From an uncultured Chitinophaga sp. (GTDB taxonomy: Bacteria; Bacteroidota; Bacteroidia; Cytophagales; Cyclobacteriaceae): 64,000 nt of DNA. Numbering within the stretch: the first letter of the stretch is position 1; the number at the start of each line of letters is the position of its first letter. This document shows positions 26,536-34,488 of this stretch, one piece after another. The stretch spans positions 1 through 64,000 of the forward strand of contig CABHOK010000014.1 in the NCBI GenBank assembly GCA_902168205.1. The letters run 5' to 3'. The notes beneath the pieces were generated by a model. The model had not been told where the DNA came from. It was given only the letters and a program-made list of their open reading frames with translations, and did not search any database. A program made the translations under genes and the position numbers.

Positions 26536-27237
26536 CTACGACCCCAACGCCTTGATTTGCGTGAGTATAACTTTTTTGAATTCTACTTCTGAGCCTTCAG
26601 CCTGCAGGGCTATTTGTCCTTTTTGAGTTGTGCAGTTTGTTCCGTAGTTAACAAGGTCTCCGTTTACCCATACTTTGATAGCATCGCCTACACATTCAAT
26701 TACCATGGTGTTCCACTCGCCTAATGGTTTCTCAGATTTATCGGTAAGGTTAATGATCCTGCGTTTCTTATCGCCATCTATACCCCACTGTTCTTTGGGG
26801 CCGCGTCTTTTCTCCATGTCAGGCACAGTGATGTCTTCCACTATACACCAGAAGTCTCCGGCATTCTCGTGCATCATTTGTACTTCAAGCGATTTTGGAA
26901 ACATGCCGTAGAGCGCGCGTGGTGTTGAAGCATGCACTAGTACGCCACAATTACCAGGCTTACCAGCAAAACGATACTGTACTTCAAGACGGTAATTCTG
27001 ATATACTGAATCGGTGATTAAATGTCCACCGGGTGTACCGAGACTTACGAGCATTCCGTTTCGCACGATGAACGGACTTTTCACAGCAGGATTATTGTCC
27101 ATTTCAGGTACATCGGCATGCCACCCGCTGAGATCTTTTCCGTTGAATAAACTTGTAGATTTAGTTTGTGCTGTTGCACAGAATGAAAGCCCCAGCCCAA
27201 CCGTTGCAATCATTATCAAAGTCAGTCGATTCTTCAT
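26536..27237 (-). CDS. Secreted DUF1080 protein (3-keto-disaccharide hydrolase-like)
   Basis: A 233-residue protein with a signal peptide (cleavage near ATAQ, residue 24) and one DUF1080 concanavalin-like domain: SLFNGKDLSGWHAD, YRLEVQYRFAGKPGNCGVLVH, PLGEWNTMVIECVGDAIKVWVNGDLVN and GQIALQAEGSEVEFKKVIL. The family includes 3-keto-glycoside hydrolases and carbohydrate-binding relatives; activity cannot be told here. Divergent from a polysaccharide deacetylase, which supports a role in periplasmic glycan handling (inference). Confidence 0.88.
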   Translation of the reverse strand: MKNRLTLIMIATVGLGLSFCATAQTKSTSLFNGKDLSGWHADVPEMDNNPAVKSPFIVRNGMLVSLGTPGGHLITDSVYQNYRLEVQYRFAGKPGNCGVLVHASTPRALYGMFPKSLEVQMMHENAGDFWCIVEDITVPDMEKRRGPKEQWGIDGDKKRRIINLTDKSEKPLGEWNTMVIECVGDAIKVWVNGDLVNYGTNCTTQKGQIALQAEGSEVEFKKVILTQIKALGS

Positions 27238-27313
27238 AAATAAACGTACAGGTTGTTATGTTAAAATTTATAGACAGGAAAGTTACAAATGAAAGTTGAT
27301 TCAGGAACTTACT

Positions 27314-27325
27314 ATCTTGTAAGAT
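27314..27325. promoter_or_regulatory. Palindrome in the divergent DUF1080/deacetylase gap
   Basis: ATCTTGTAAGAT has 5-base arms around GT, midway between the divergent starts at 27237 and 27351. It could be an operator; a single short palindrome is weak evidence. Confidence 0.25.
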
Positions 27326-27350
27326 AATTTCAAACCCAACTCCCCTATTC

Positions 27351-28262
27351 ATGCGCAGTCTGAATTTTGTATTTCTTATACTCATCACGTCAATAAGCTA
27401 TAGTTATGCACAGCCGACTATCAGTTTTACGTTTGATGATGGTAACACGAATGACATGCCCGGATATACGTTTGAACAATGGAACGGCAAAATTCTGCAA
27501 CACCTTGACGATGCCGGACTGAAAGCTATCTTTTTTGTTATGGGCTCTAACAAAACAGACGCAAAGGGGAAACAACTGTTAATGTCATGGAGTGAACGTG
27601 GTCATAAAATTGGCAACCATACATTCTCTCATAAGAATTACGGCAGCAGTCAAATAACTTTTGAGACATTCAAGCGCGAACTTCTTATTACGGACTCCAT
27701 CATTAAACCGTATAGTAACTATATACGGATGTTTCGCTTTCCATATCTAAAGGAAGGCAACACAAAAGAAAAGATTGAAAGCTTTCGGGTATTTCTGAAA
27801 GAGCAAGGCTATAGCAATGGTCATGTTACCATTGATGCATCAGACTGGTATGTAGACAGCCGCCTGATAAAAAGATTGCGTCAGGATCCCAAGGCAAACA
27901 TTGAAGCTTTTAAACAATTTTACCTGGCCCATATATATGAACGGGCATTGTATTATGAAGACCTCGCCTATAAATTAACCGGCCGTCATATCAAACATAC
28001 TTTGCTGCTGCATCATAACCTGGTGTCTGCTTTGTTCCTCGGAGACCTTATCAAGATGTTTAGAGCTAAAGGATGGACAACATTGAATGCCGCGGATGCC
28101 TATACCGATGCCGTCTATAGGTCAACACCTTCCACCGTACCGGCTGGAGAAAGTCTTATCTGGTCGCTGGCGAAAGAGAATGGTTCGTATGAATCTATAC
28201 TTCGCTATCCTGCCGAAGACAGCCGGTATGAGGAAGACAAAATGAATGCACTGGGACTTTAG
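27351..28262 (+). CDS. Secreted polysaccharide deacetylase family protein
   Basis: A 303-residue NodB-homology protein with a signal peptide (cleavage near SYAQ, residue 21). The catalytic motifs are visible: TFDDGN (metal and base aspartates) soon after the mature start, and NHTFSHKNYG (the HxxxH-type zinc motif) near residue 88. RMFRFPYLKEGNTKEKI matches motif 3 (RxPY). Likely removes acetyl groups from a cell-wall or extracellular glycan in the periplasm. Followed 10 bases later by a DJ-1 family gene. Confidence 0.9.
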   Translation: MRSLNFVFLILITSISYSYAQPTISFTFDDGNTNDMPGYTFEQWNGKILQHLDDAGLKAIFFVMGSNKTDAKGKQLLMSWSERGHKIGNHTFSHKNYGSSQITFETFKRELLITDSIIKPYSNYIRMFRFPYLKEGNTKEKIESFRVFLKEQGYSNGHVTIDASDWYVDSRLIKRLRQDPKANIEAFKQFYLAHIYERALYYEDLAYKLTGRHIKHTLLLHHNLVSALFLGDLIKMFRAKGWTTLNAADAYTDAVYRSTPSTVPAGESLIWSLAKENGSYESILRYPAEDSRYEEDKMNALGL

Positions 28263-28272
28263 AAAAACTGCT

Positions 28273-28953
28273 ATGAAGTACAAAACAGGAATGCTGCTAT
28301 TTCCGGAGTTAACCATTCAGGATTTTATCGGTCCGTATGAAGTGTTTATAAGAGCTGGCTGTTTTGAAGTATATACTATTTCGGAGACAACGTCATGGAT
28401 ACACGCAGAGGGCGGGCTTACTCTCAAGGCCGACCACACCTTTGAAGACTGTCCACAGCTGGATATAATCTTTGTTCCGGGTGGCCGGGGTATAACACCG
28501 TTGTTGCTCAACAAAACTTATCATGCATTTCTACAACAGCAAGCGATGCATGCGCAGTATATAACTTCCGTATGCACGGGTGCACTACTCCTTGCTGCAG
28601 CAGGACTTTTAAAAGGATACAAGGCAACTACGCATTGGCGCTCCATGGAATTACTCACCACGATGGGCGTTGAAGCGATAACCGAACGTGTTGTTACCGA
28701 TCGCAACCGTATTACCGGTGGCGGCATTACCGCGGGTATCGATTTTGCATTGACTTTAACAGCACAACTTGGAGGAGAAGAGATGGCCAAGACCATTCAA
28801 TTGATGCTGGAGTATAACCCGGAGCCACCTTTCCAATCAGGGTCTCCCGGCACTGCAGAACCACATATATTTCAACGTGCGCACGAGGCATCGCAGCCCG
28901 TGTTCGAATCGAGGCGAAAGATCATTCAGCAACTGCTATCACCCGGCAACTAA
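28273..28953 (+). CDS. DJ-1/PfpI family protein (isonitrile hydratase-like)
   Basis: A 226-residue DJ-1/PfpI protein: LLFPELTIQDFIGPYEVF, DIIFVPGGRG, the nucleophile elbow TSVCTGALLLAAAGLL and the following KATTHWRSMELL. These features match the InhA-type isonitrile hydratase branch. No HTH is present, unlike the GlxA-type regulator at 21719. The start at 28273 avoids overlap with the deacetylase gene; an ATG at 28246 is in frame. Cytoplasmic. Confidence 0.88.
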   Translation: MKYKTGMLLFPELTIQDFIGPYEVFIRAGCFEVYTISETTSWIHAEGGLTLKADHTFEDCPQLDIIFVPGGRGITPLLLNKTYHAFLQQQAMHAQYITSVCTGALLLAAAGLLKGYKATTHWRSMELLTTMGVEAITERVVTDRNRITGGGITAGIDFALTLTAQLGGEEMAKTIQLMLEYNPEPPFQSGSPGTAEPHIFQRAHEASQPVFESRRKIIQQLLSPGN

Positions 28954-28973
28954 AAACCCAGATATACTATATT

Positions 28974-29339
28974 ATGGCCTACAGTGAAAAAATAGCAACC
29001 CGAATACGTGAAGCATTTTCTGATTTACGTAATGTTGAAGAGAAGAAAATGTTCAGGGGCATGTGCTTTATGGTGAATGGCAAGATGTGTGTTTGTGTGA
29101 ATGAAGATGAGATCATGTGCCGGATTGATCCTGCTATATATGAAGAGATGTTAGAGCATGACGGCTGTCGCGCCATGATTCACAATGGCAAAACGATGAA
29201 GGGTTTTGTGTATGTGAGCGAAGATGTTCTGAAATCAAAAAAGAATCTGGATCACTGGCTTGATCTTGCTTTGGAGTATAACAAAAAAGCAAAAGCCGCC
29301 AGAAAAAAGACCACAGCAAAAGCGAAATCAGCAAAGTAA
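28974..29339 (+). CDS. TfoX/Sxy N-terminal domain protein
   Basis: A 121-residue protein with the TfoX N-domain (KIATRIREAFSDLRNVEEKKMFRGMCFMVNGKMCVCV, then DHWLDLALEY) and a lysine/alanine-rich tail (KAKAARKKTTAKAKSAK) that may bind nucleic acid. The C-terminal TfoX domain is absent, as in most short relatives. The gene starts 21 bases after the DJ-1 gene. No link to competence can be inferred. Confidence 0.85.
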   Translation: MAYSEKIATRIREAFSDLRNVEEKKMFRGMCFMVNGKMCVCVNEDEIMCRIDPAIYEEMLEHDGCRAMIHNGKTMKGFVYVSEDVLKSKKNLDHWLDLALEYNKKAKAARKKTTAKAKSAK

Positions 29340-29352
29340 ACAGACGTAATAA

Positions 29353-29381
29353 CGATATATATACCGATATATATATACCTA
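29353..29381. repeat. AT-rich direct repeat between convergent genes
   Basis: CGATATATATACC is followed at once by GATATATATATACC. Made almost only of TA steps; it lies between the tfoX-like and pgeF stops. Confidence 0.5.
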
Positions 29382-30152
29382 TATAATCATGATGCCCGCT
29401 GCAAATCTGCCGGCATCGCCTTTACGGGCGGAGAAAAAGTTATCGTTATTTTTTATGGTACATAGATTGGATATCTCGATGTTGGATGAATGTACACCAA
29501 ATTCCTCCAGCAGTACCCGGTTCGCTTTCCAGAGGTCAAGCTTCGCTTTGTTATTCGGTTGGGGAATGAGTAGTGTACTGGCACCACTAAATGCACTGGT
29601 CACTTCGTTCACAACCTCCTCGCCTACCTCGTATGAGTCCTGGCTAACGGATGGTCCTATACCGGCAACAAGGTCTTCACCTTTTGTTCCGAATGTTACC
29701 CGCATTTCATGCAATGTCTTTTCGAGTATACGCGCCACTGTGCCGCGCCACCCGGAGTGAACTGCGCCAACAGCTTTATTCTTCTTATCATATAAAAGAA
29801 CGGGAACACAATCAGCAGACATCACGGCAATGCATATACCGGGCTCGTTGGTAATGAGTGCATCGGTATCCATCAGTTCTTCTTTTGACGTATGACTTGT
29901 AACACGAACAATTCGCGTTTTATGTACCTGCGAAGGGAAATATAGTTTTGCATCATCTACACCCATGGCCTTTGCCAGCAGATGGCGATTATGACGGATC
30001 AATTCCTTATCAGGAGAACTGGAATAGCTCAGGGTAAATTCATTTCCGCCAACATTCGAATCGCGATCGGTAACAAAATGACGGATGGAAGATTCTCTTT
30101 GCAGATCTTCAAATTGCCATAGTGCCAGGTTGCCGACTTGTAGCTTCTTCAT
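29379..30152 (-). CDS. pgeF: Peptidoglycan editing factor PgeF / multicopper polyphenol oxidase family
   Basis: A 257-residue protein of the YfiH/PgeF (laccase-domain) family: TDALITNEPGICIAVMSADCVPVLLYD, then GAVHSGWRGTVARI with the conserved histidine, and GIGPSVSQDSYEVG; the C-terminal NDNFFSARKGDAGRFAAGIMI is also typical. In E. coli PgeF removes wrongly placed residues from peptidoglycan precursors; other members act on purine nucleosides. The start has a good ribosome site (AGGAGG, 8 bases before ATG) and a -7 box TATATTTG at 30182-30189. Confidence 0.92.
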   Translation of the reverse strand: MKKLQVGNLALWQFEDLQRESSIRHFVTDRDSNVGGNEFTLSYSSSPDKELIRHNRHLLAKAMGVDDAKLYFPSQVHKTRIVRVTSHTSKEELMDTDALITNEPGICIAVMSADCVPVLLYDKKNKAVGAVHSGWRGTVARILEKTLHEMRVTFGTKGEDLVAGIGPSVSQDSYEVGEEVVNEVTSAFSGASTLLIPQPNNKAKLDLWKANRVLLEEFGVHSSNIEISNLCTIKNNDNFFSARKGDAGRFAAGIMII

Positions 30153-30181
30153 AATCTATTCCCTCCTGTCTTTCGTTGTCT

Positions 30182-30189
30182 CAAATATA
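30182..30189 (-). promoter_or_regulatory. -7 element TATATTTG of pgeF
   Basis: On the minus strand TATATTTG matches TAnnTTTG perfectly, 29 bases before the pgeF ATG, with AGGAGG (plus-strand CCTCCT near 30162-30167) between them. Confidence 0.6.
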
Positions 30190-30251
30190 TAAAAAATGAT
30201 TTGGACAGGAAGATTAGCATGCCACGGAAGACAAACACGGTGGATTATAAA

Positions 30252-30280
30252 TAAAAAAGGTGTTGCCAAAAGCAACACCC
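30252..30280 (-). terminator. Intrinsic terminator after the 30307 lipoprotein gene
   Basis: GGTGTTGC (30259-30266) pairs with GCAACACC (30272-30279), loop 5. On the minus strand the stem is followed by TTTTTTATTTA. Confidence 0.85.
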
Positions 30281-30306
30281 TCTTTAAGATTAAAGCTATA
30301 TATTTT

Positions 30307-31068
30307 TTACACAGTCCAGGTACCGCTGTCTTCAACGTTACCTTGTTCATCGTACCATACCCAGCTTCCGCTACCTTGTGCGTTCCACTCCATTTCGTAT
30401 GCTTTAACACCACCTAGGTAGTATACCACATCGCCAGCTTTAGTCTTTTCGTTTATGTTAAGCACAAACTTGAAGTCGCCAGTGTTATCTGTCAGCGTGA
30501 ACGTGAAGATGTCGCCACTGCGGCCCCACTTATAGTTAAGGAGTATAACGGAAGTATCATCGCTATGGAAACCGAATATATCATAGATATTCATGAAGCC
30601 TGAACTGCGGTCTTTCTTTTCTTCAGCGTGGAAGTATTTCAACCAGCCTGTTTGTCCGGGTTGGGTAATGAAGATCTCGAATGCATAGCTATCCGATGTT
30701 TCGCTGATCTGGTAAGCAACACTATAACCTGATTGAGCATCGCTCCAGGTATATACTACGACATCACCGGTTGCATCTACGCGACCGTTCGCTGCTGTGA
30801 TTCTGGCAGAAGATTTAGCCGCTCCGTCTGGCACCTTCATGTATGAAAGGTAGGAGCTCATCTGGTTCACCATTTGTATATATCCAACGGCCTGTTGTGC
30901 ATAGGTGTCAGAAGAATTCTGCATAGCTGTTGGAGCAACCACAACGGTATTGCTTTCGGTAAGACTCAAAGTCTGGTTCTCGAGACTTGAGCTTGCTTCT
31001 TCGTCATCGCTAGAACACGAGAACGCAAAAAATGCTACTGCAAGCAAAAGGAATTTAGTCATTTTCAT
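30307..31068 (-). CDS. Lipoprotein of unknown function with surface-export-type signal
   Basis: A 253-residue lipoprotein: signal helix, lipobox FFAFSC, cysteine at 18 followed by SSDDEE. A serine/acidic run directly after the cysteine is the known Bacteroidota lipoprotein export signal, so the protein probably sits on the outer face of the outer membrane (inference). The mature part (about 85-250) is a repetitive beta-rich domain with several YxW-type strands (VVVYTWSDAQSGYSV, GVKAYEMEWNAQGSGSWVWYDEQG). No named domain recognised. Single-gene unit with its own terminator. Confidence 0.7.
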   Translation of the reverse strand: MKMTKFLLLAVAFFAFSCSSDDEEASSSLENQTLSLTESNTVVVAPTAMQNSSDTYAQQAVGYIQMVNQMSSYLSYMKVPDGAAKSSARITAANGRVDATGDVVVYTWSDAQSGYSVAYQISETSDSYAFEIFITQPGQTGWLKYFHAEEKKDRSSGFMNIYDIFGFHSDDTSVILLNYKWGRSGDIFTFTLTDNTGDFKFVLNINEKTKAGDVVYYLGGVKAYEMEWNAQGSGSWVWYDEQGNVEDSGTWTV

Positions 31069-31298
31069 AACTGAGGGATTAATTAAGGTTAGGATAAATT
31101 ATTTATGATGTTTTTTTATTTGACACAATATCAGACAGTTGGACTAATTGGTGCTACAACGCATAGTCTACTGCTTCGGTTGACTGGGCGTTAATAGCGT
31201 CTCATGGGATAAAGTGACCCCACATTGTGGTATAAATTGAAATATTTTTTAATCTGTTCTCGGTAGGGTTGGTTTGTTTCAACCTATAAATCAAATTG

Positions 31299-32039
31299 CT
31301 ATTTGTAACGAAAGCAATCTGCTTCAATATCAGATAGGTCCAGTATATGCTTAAATACCTGTCCGATCGCTGTATTTTCGGGAGACCACCTATGAACCTC
31401 TTTATATTCTGTATCCTGAGGTATACCTGACTTTCTGAAACCGAATATACTGAGGGACGATCCATCAACGCCAATATTGTCACTATCCTCCCTTAGACTC
31501 CAGAAATCTGCAAACCCCAGTTTTGCGCTGAAGGAGTGCCAGGCTTTATCATCAAATCTCTTGTTGTTATGTTTTACAATTATACAACGCTCCTTTTCAT
31601 CAAACTTATATACTACAGACTCCACTGCCATACCTCCGGGTACTTTCTGCACTGTTACTATAGCAGCTTTATCACAAAAGGTTGCCGAATACGAAAACCG
31701 ATAGCCCTCATCACAATCCATTACATTAACCAAAACATCTGTATCACAACGGTGTCTTTGGGGAGTTTGTTGAATATGATACAGTTGATTTACTTTACTG
31801 CGATATGCTTCTCGCAAGAATGCAGTATCATTTCGATGATATGCTTTTAAAAGCTGAAAGTTCAGCGACAATGTATCTTCAAATGATAATGAATCAAGAA
31901 TCTGAAAGTAATTACTCATTATCGAATCACGGCTCGATACCTCCGGGGTAACTTTTGGCTTGTTACATGAAACGTTTATGAAGGCAATTAATAGAAACGG
32001 AAGGAATGGTCTGCGAACCTGCAAAAGCGGAATCGTCAT
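31299..32039 (-). CDS. Putative lipoprotein of unknown function
   Basis: A 246-residue protein with a hydrophobic N-terminus and a lipobox-like NVSC at about 22-25. The mature part has an alpha-helical start (SIMSNYFQILDSLSFEDTLSLNF) and a beta-rich centre with four to five cysteines (HRCDTD, MDCDEG, TFCDKA). No family recognised. It begins 6 bases after the XRE regulator gene ends, so the two probably form an operon. Confidence 0.6.
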   Translation of the reverse strand: MTIPLLQVRRPFLPFLLIAFINVSCNKPKVTPEVSSRDSIMSNYFQILDSLSFEDTLSLNFQLLKAYHRNDTAFLREAYRSKVNQLYHIQQTPQRHRCDTDVLVNVMDCDEGYRFSYSATFCDKAAIVTVQKVPGGMAVESVVYKFDEKERCIIVKHNNKRFDDKAWHSFSAKLGFADFWSLREDSDNIGVDGSSLSIFGFRKSGIPQDTEYKEVHRWSPENTAIGQVFKHILDLSDIEADCFRYK

Positions 32040-32045
32040 AGATCA

Positions 32046-32423
32046 TCATTTCTTTGCAAGCAGCTCAATCAATTGAGCGTTCTGCTTACGCAAATACTCA
32101 ATTTCTTCTCTCAGAGTTTTTATCTCTTCTTCATTTCCGCGCTCAAACCTGCATTGATAATTATTGGTAGGACTCGCGCTGTCATTATTTGTCTGAAAAT
32201 TATAGATCGCAGATTCTTCATTGAAGTTTTTGATGACCTCCGGATCAACGCCAAGTGCCTTCGCTACCCTTTCCAGATATACTTCATCTATACTTTCATT
32301 TTGTTCAAGCTTTGAAACCGCCTGCTGACTTATACCCAGCTCTGCAGCAAGTGCCTCTTGCTTCATATTGCGCAGCTCACGGATGCGGCTTATCTTTCTT
32401 CCAATGTGTAACGTTTCTGCCAT
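32046..32423 (-). CDS. XRE-family HTH regulator with C-terminal coiled coil
   Basis: A 125-residue regulator. Residues 8-65 are a Cro/C1-type HTH (IGRKISRIRELRNMKQEALAAELGISQQAVSKLEQNE), followed by a linker and a leucine-heptad C-terminus (EEIKTLREEIEYLRKQNAQLIELLAKK) that probably dimerises. Start at 32423 (MAETLHIG) is chosen because an in-frame ATG at 32483 would translate the promoter and operator region. Its -7 box ends 4 bases before the ATG, so the mRNA is leaderless or nearly so. It is followed by a lipoprotein gene in the same direction. Confidence 0.88.
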   Translation of the reverse strand: MAETLHIGRKISRIRELRNMKQEALAAELGISQQAVSKLEQNESIDEVYLERVAKALGVDPEVIKNFNEESAIYNFQTNNDSASPTNNYQCRFERGNEEEIKTLREEIEYLRKQNAQLIELLAKK

Positions 32424-32427
32424 AGCC

Positions 32428-32475
32428 CAAATGTAAAAAATATCGGGGTTGTAAAAAACAAAAGATCGGGTTGTA
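32428..32475 (-). promoter_or_regulatory. Promoter with perfect -7 box and two direct repeats upstream of the XRE gene
   Basis: On the minus strand TACATTTG (32428-32435) matches the -7 consensus and a TTTTG lies 23 bases further upstream. Two direct repeats, in plus orientation ATCGGGGTTGTA (32442-32453) and ATCGGGTTGTA (32465-32475), are spaced 22-23 bases, two helical turns, and straddle the -33 region. Probable autoregulatory sites for the XRE protein. Confidence 0.65.
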
Positions 32476-32552
32476 TATAACATTATAGCCAGCGCGATTC
32501 ATCAATACAGATATACCAATTTGCTACCGTTAACCTTACTAAATACTGTTAT

Positions 32553-32792
32553 ATGTCAATACCTGAAAAAACGATTAGTAAAGAACTATACGATGCCTTT
32601 AATCTCTTTGTATTTCACACTCCCACCCAACGACTAAGTCGAAATCTGCGCACATTATTGATGGAATACCTGATCGAGCATCATGACTTTTTACCACCCA
32701 ACTTCCATGATCATGTTGATGACCTGTCACATCTTTTTGATCTGCTTGACAGAATTTCCCTGGAAACAAAAGGATGGCATGAGGCAGAGTAA
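32553..32792 (+). CDS. Small conserved-looking protein of unknown function
   Basis: A 79-residue, histidine- and leucine-rich cytoplasmic protein (SKELYDAFNLFVFHTPTQRLSRNLRTLLMEYLIEHHDFLP), predicted mostly helical. It is transcribed divergently from the XRE regulator and begins 130 bases from its start, an arrangement common for small regulator-linked genes. No family recognised; real but unproven. Confidence 0.5.
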   Translation: MSIPEKTISKELYDAFNLFVFHTPTQRLSRNLRTLLMEYLIEHHDFLPPNFHDHVDDLSHLFDLLDRISLETKGWHEAE

Positions 32793-32847
32793 TAGAGATT
32801 TAGTCTTACCTCACCGCTGCCCTTCAGATTTAAGTATTTCCACAAAG

Positions 32848-32875
32848 AAAAGCAGGAAGGCTATACCTTCCTGCC
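32848..32875 (-). terminator. Intrinsic terminator after the 32906 lipoprotein gene
   Basis: GCAGGAAGG (32852-32860) pairs perfectly with CCTTCCTGC (32866-32874), loop CTATA; the minus-strand tail is TTTTCTTTG. Confidence 0.8.
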
Positions 32876-32905
32876 AGTTTAAACCTATATTATGTGCGTA
32901 ATCTG

Positions 32906-34321
32906 CTATGGCAGAGGATCCAATTGCCACCCATAATCATTACGCAAGGAATGCAACTTGTGCAAAGTGGCTGGTGATGGCGGCCCTATCATCGCATTGT
33001 CTGTTTCATACCAGATGGCATATAAAGATATATACCCTCCGGTGCGACCGCTCGCTACAACTGACTGGTAAAGAATGTCGACAAAAGCCTCCAGTGAAGC
33101 TGTAGTAAAATTATTAGGACCGTCCAGGGAAACATAGGTGAGTATATTGTCTGGAGCAATAATTACTTCCGCCATATCATTCCCTATAAACATAATGGAA
33201 GTAAGCTTCTTGTTTTTGGTCAGGTCAATAGAAGTAGGACTTGTTGTAAGGCCTATACGGAGGTCATTGAGCTCCGTAAACGCTGCGACATCGATATGAT
33301 CTACGATCGGCCCCAAGCCATAGAAAGACGAGAACTCAACTACATTTTGCAGATCACCGGTAATACTTACAAAAAAAGTACCGCTACTGGTATACACGTG
33401 TTCATACGTTTCATACGTCCCTATATCAAATAGGCTGGACGTACCATCTCCCCAGTCTACTGTAAACTGCCCGCCAGTGCCACTCAGGCGAAAGCTATAG
33501 GGGTTAAAACTATTGGCGTCTGCCAAGGCTATAAACGTTACGGCAGGCTCGAGTACTACCGTGAGTGGAGTACCTCCCAATTCCTGCTTCAGTTGGTTGA
33601 ATGTAAATTTGCGGGTATATCTTCCATAGCCAGGTTTGGTAATGGCAAGTGTCATGGTATCATCGGGAGCTTCTGTAAAACCAAGTGTATTTACTTTTGC
33701 ATCTAACGATTCTAGTTGTAGGGTATCTAGACCGTCCAGTAGCGTAGCCGTTGCAGAAGACATTTCGAGTCCATTTTCACTGGGTGTAAAAACGGAGATC
33801 TGAAACTTACGAACTACTTCGAGATCGAATGAAGCATAGCCAAAATCCTGCGGGCTGGTGTCCGATACATCAATTACCTGTACCCCAACGTTGGAGAGTT
33901 GATCTTTACCAACCGAGAATGTTAACGGTAACGGATCGTCAACAAGATCAGCCAGCGGAGCACTTTCTTTCGGAGCAGCATATAGCAAAACACGCGATGG
34001 ACTTACTACCCAAAAGTCTGTAAGCCTGAAATTACCTTCCGCCAGTGGAAGCGGCTCGCTTATATATTCATCGCCAACACGCACCAATTCAACTTGCTCG
34101 CGGGTAAATATAGCCTGGCCATTGGCACTTTGAATAGTAACGATCAGGTACGAGCCATCCGGGAACTCGGCAGCGGTTCTTCCACCAGGTTTTATCGTTG
34201 CATTGGGATTGAAGGAGAACTGGATTTGGCCAGTGTAACGGGGGCTTTCATTTTCGTCAGCACAAGAATACGCCAACATCGCTGCAACAAAAAGCAGCAG
34301 GGTTCTTTTTAATAATTGCAT
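32906..34321 (-). CDS. Surface lipoprotein with PKD-like domain, paralogue A
   Basis: A 471-residue lipoprotein: signal helix and lipobox LAYSC, cysteine at 20 followed by ADENESPRYTG. The first 280 residues are beta-rich with a DUF4493-like start (IQFSFNPNATIKPGGRTAAEFPDGSYLIVTI); a PKD-type block with the hallmark DWGDGTSS lies near residue 310, followed by a leucine-repeat-like segment (LNDLRIGLTTSPTSIDLTKNKKLTSI). Start at 34321 (MQLLKRTLLL) is chosen because it matches the paralogue at 35907; an upstream ATG at 34432 would add a non-signal leader. About 80% identical by eye to the next gene. Function unknown; probably exposed on the cell surface. Confidence 0.78.
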   Translation of the reverse strand: MQLLKRTLLLFVAAMLAYSCADENESPRYTGQIQFSFNPNATIKPGGRTAAEFPDGSYLIVTIQSANGQAIFTREQVELVRVGDEYISEPLPLAEGNFRLTDFWVVSPSRVLLYAAPKESAPLADLVDDPLPLTFSVGKDQLSNVGVQVIDVSDTSPQDFGYASFDLEVVRKFQISVFTPSENGLEMSSATATLLDGLDTLQLESLDAKVNTLGFTEAPDDTMTLAITKPGYGRYTRKFTFNQLKQELGGTPLTVVLEPAVTFIALADANSFNPYSFRLSGTGGQFTVDWGDGTSSLFDIGTYETYEHVYTSSGTFFVSITGDLQNVVEFSSFYGLGPIVDHIDVAAFTELNDLRIGLTTSPTSIDLTKNKKLTSIMFIGNDMAEVIIAPDNILTYVSLDGPNNFTTASLEAFVDILYQSVVASGRTGGYISLYAIWYETDNAMIGPPSPATLHKLHSLRNDYGWQLDPLP

Positions 34322-34438
34322 AAAACTGGGTTTTAAATAATAAAATAAAGTACAACCAACGCAAAACGTGTATGGCGCGGGTTTATATATAGTCTGCTTA
34401 CTATTCAACGCATGGCTACAGTACCAATACACTTAATT

Positions 34439-34466
34439 GAGCAGGAGATACTATACCTCCTGCTTA
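34439..34466 (-). terminator. Hairpin after the 34489 lipoprotein gene
   Basis: GCAGGAG (34441-34447) pairs with CTCCTGC (34457-34463). It resembles the GCAGGAAGG hairpin after paralogue A, so the duplicated unit probably included the terminator. The T-tail is weak. Confidence 0.5.
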
Positions 34467-34488
34467 TAAGATCATTGGCGCTATAACG

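Noticed and set aside
31202-31483. 93-codon minus-strand frame at the end of the 31299 lipoprotein gene
   Set aside because: It overlaps the longer lipoprotein frame, which has a lipobox and sits in an operon with the XRE gene.
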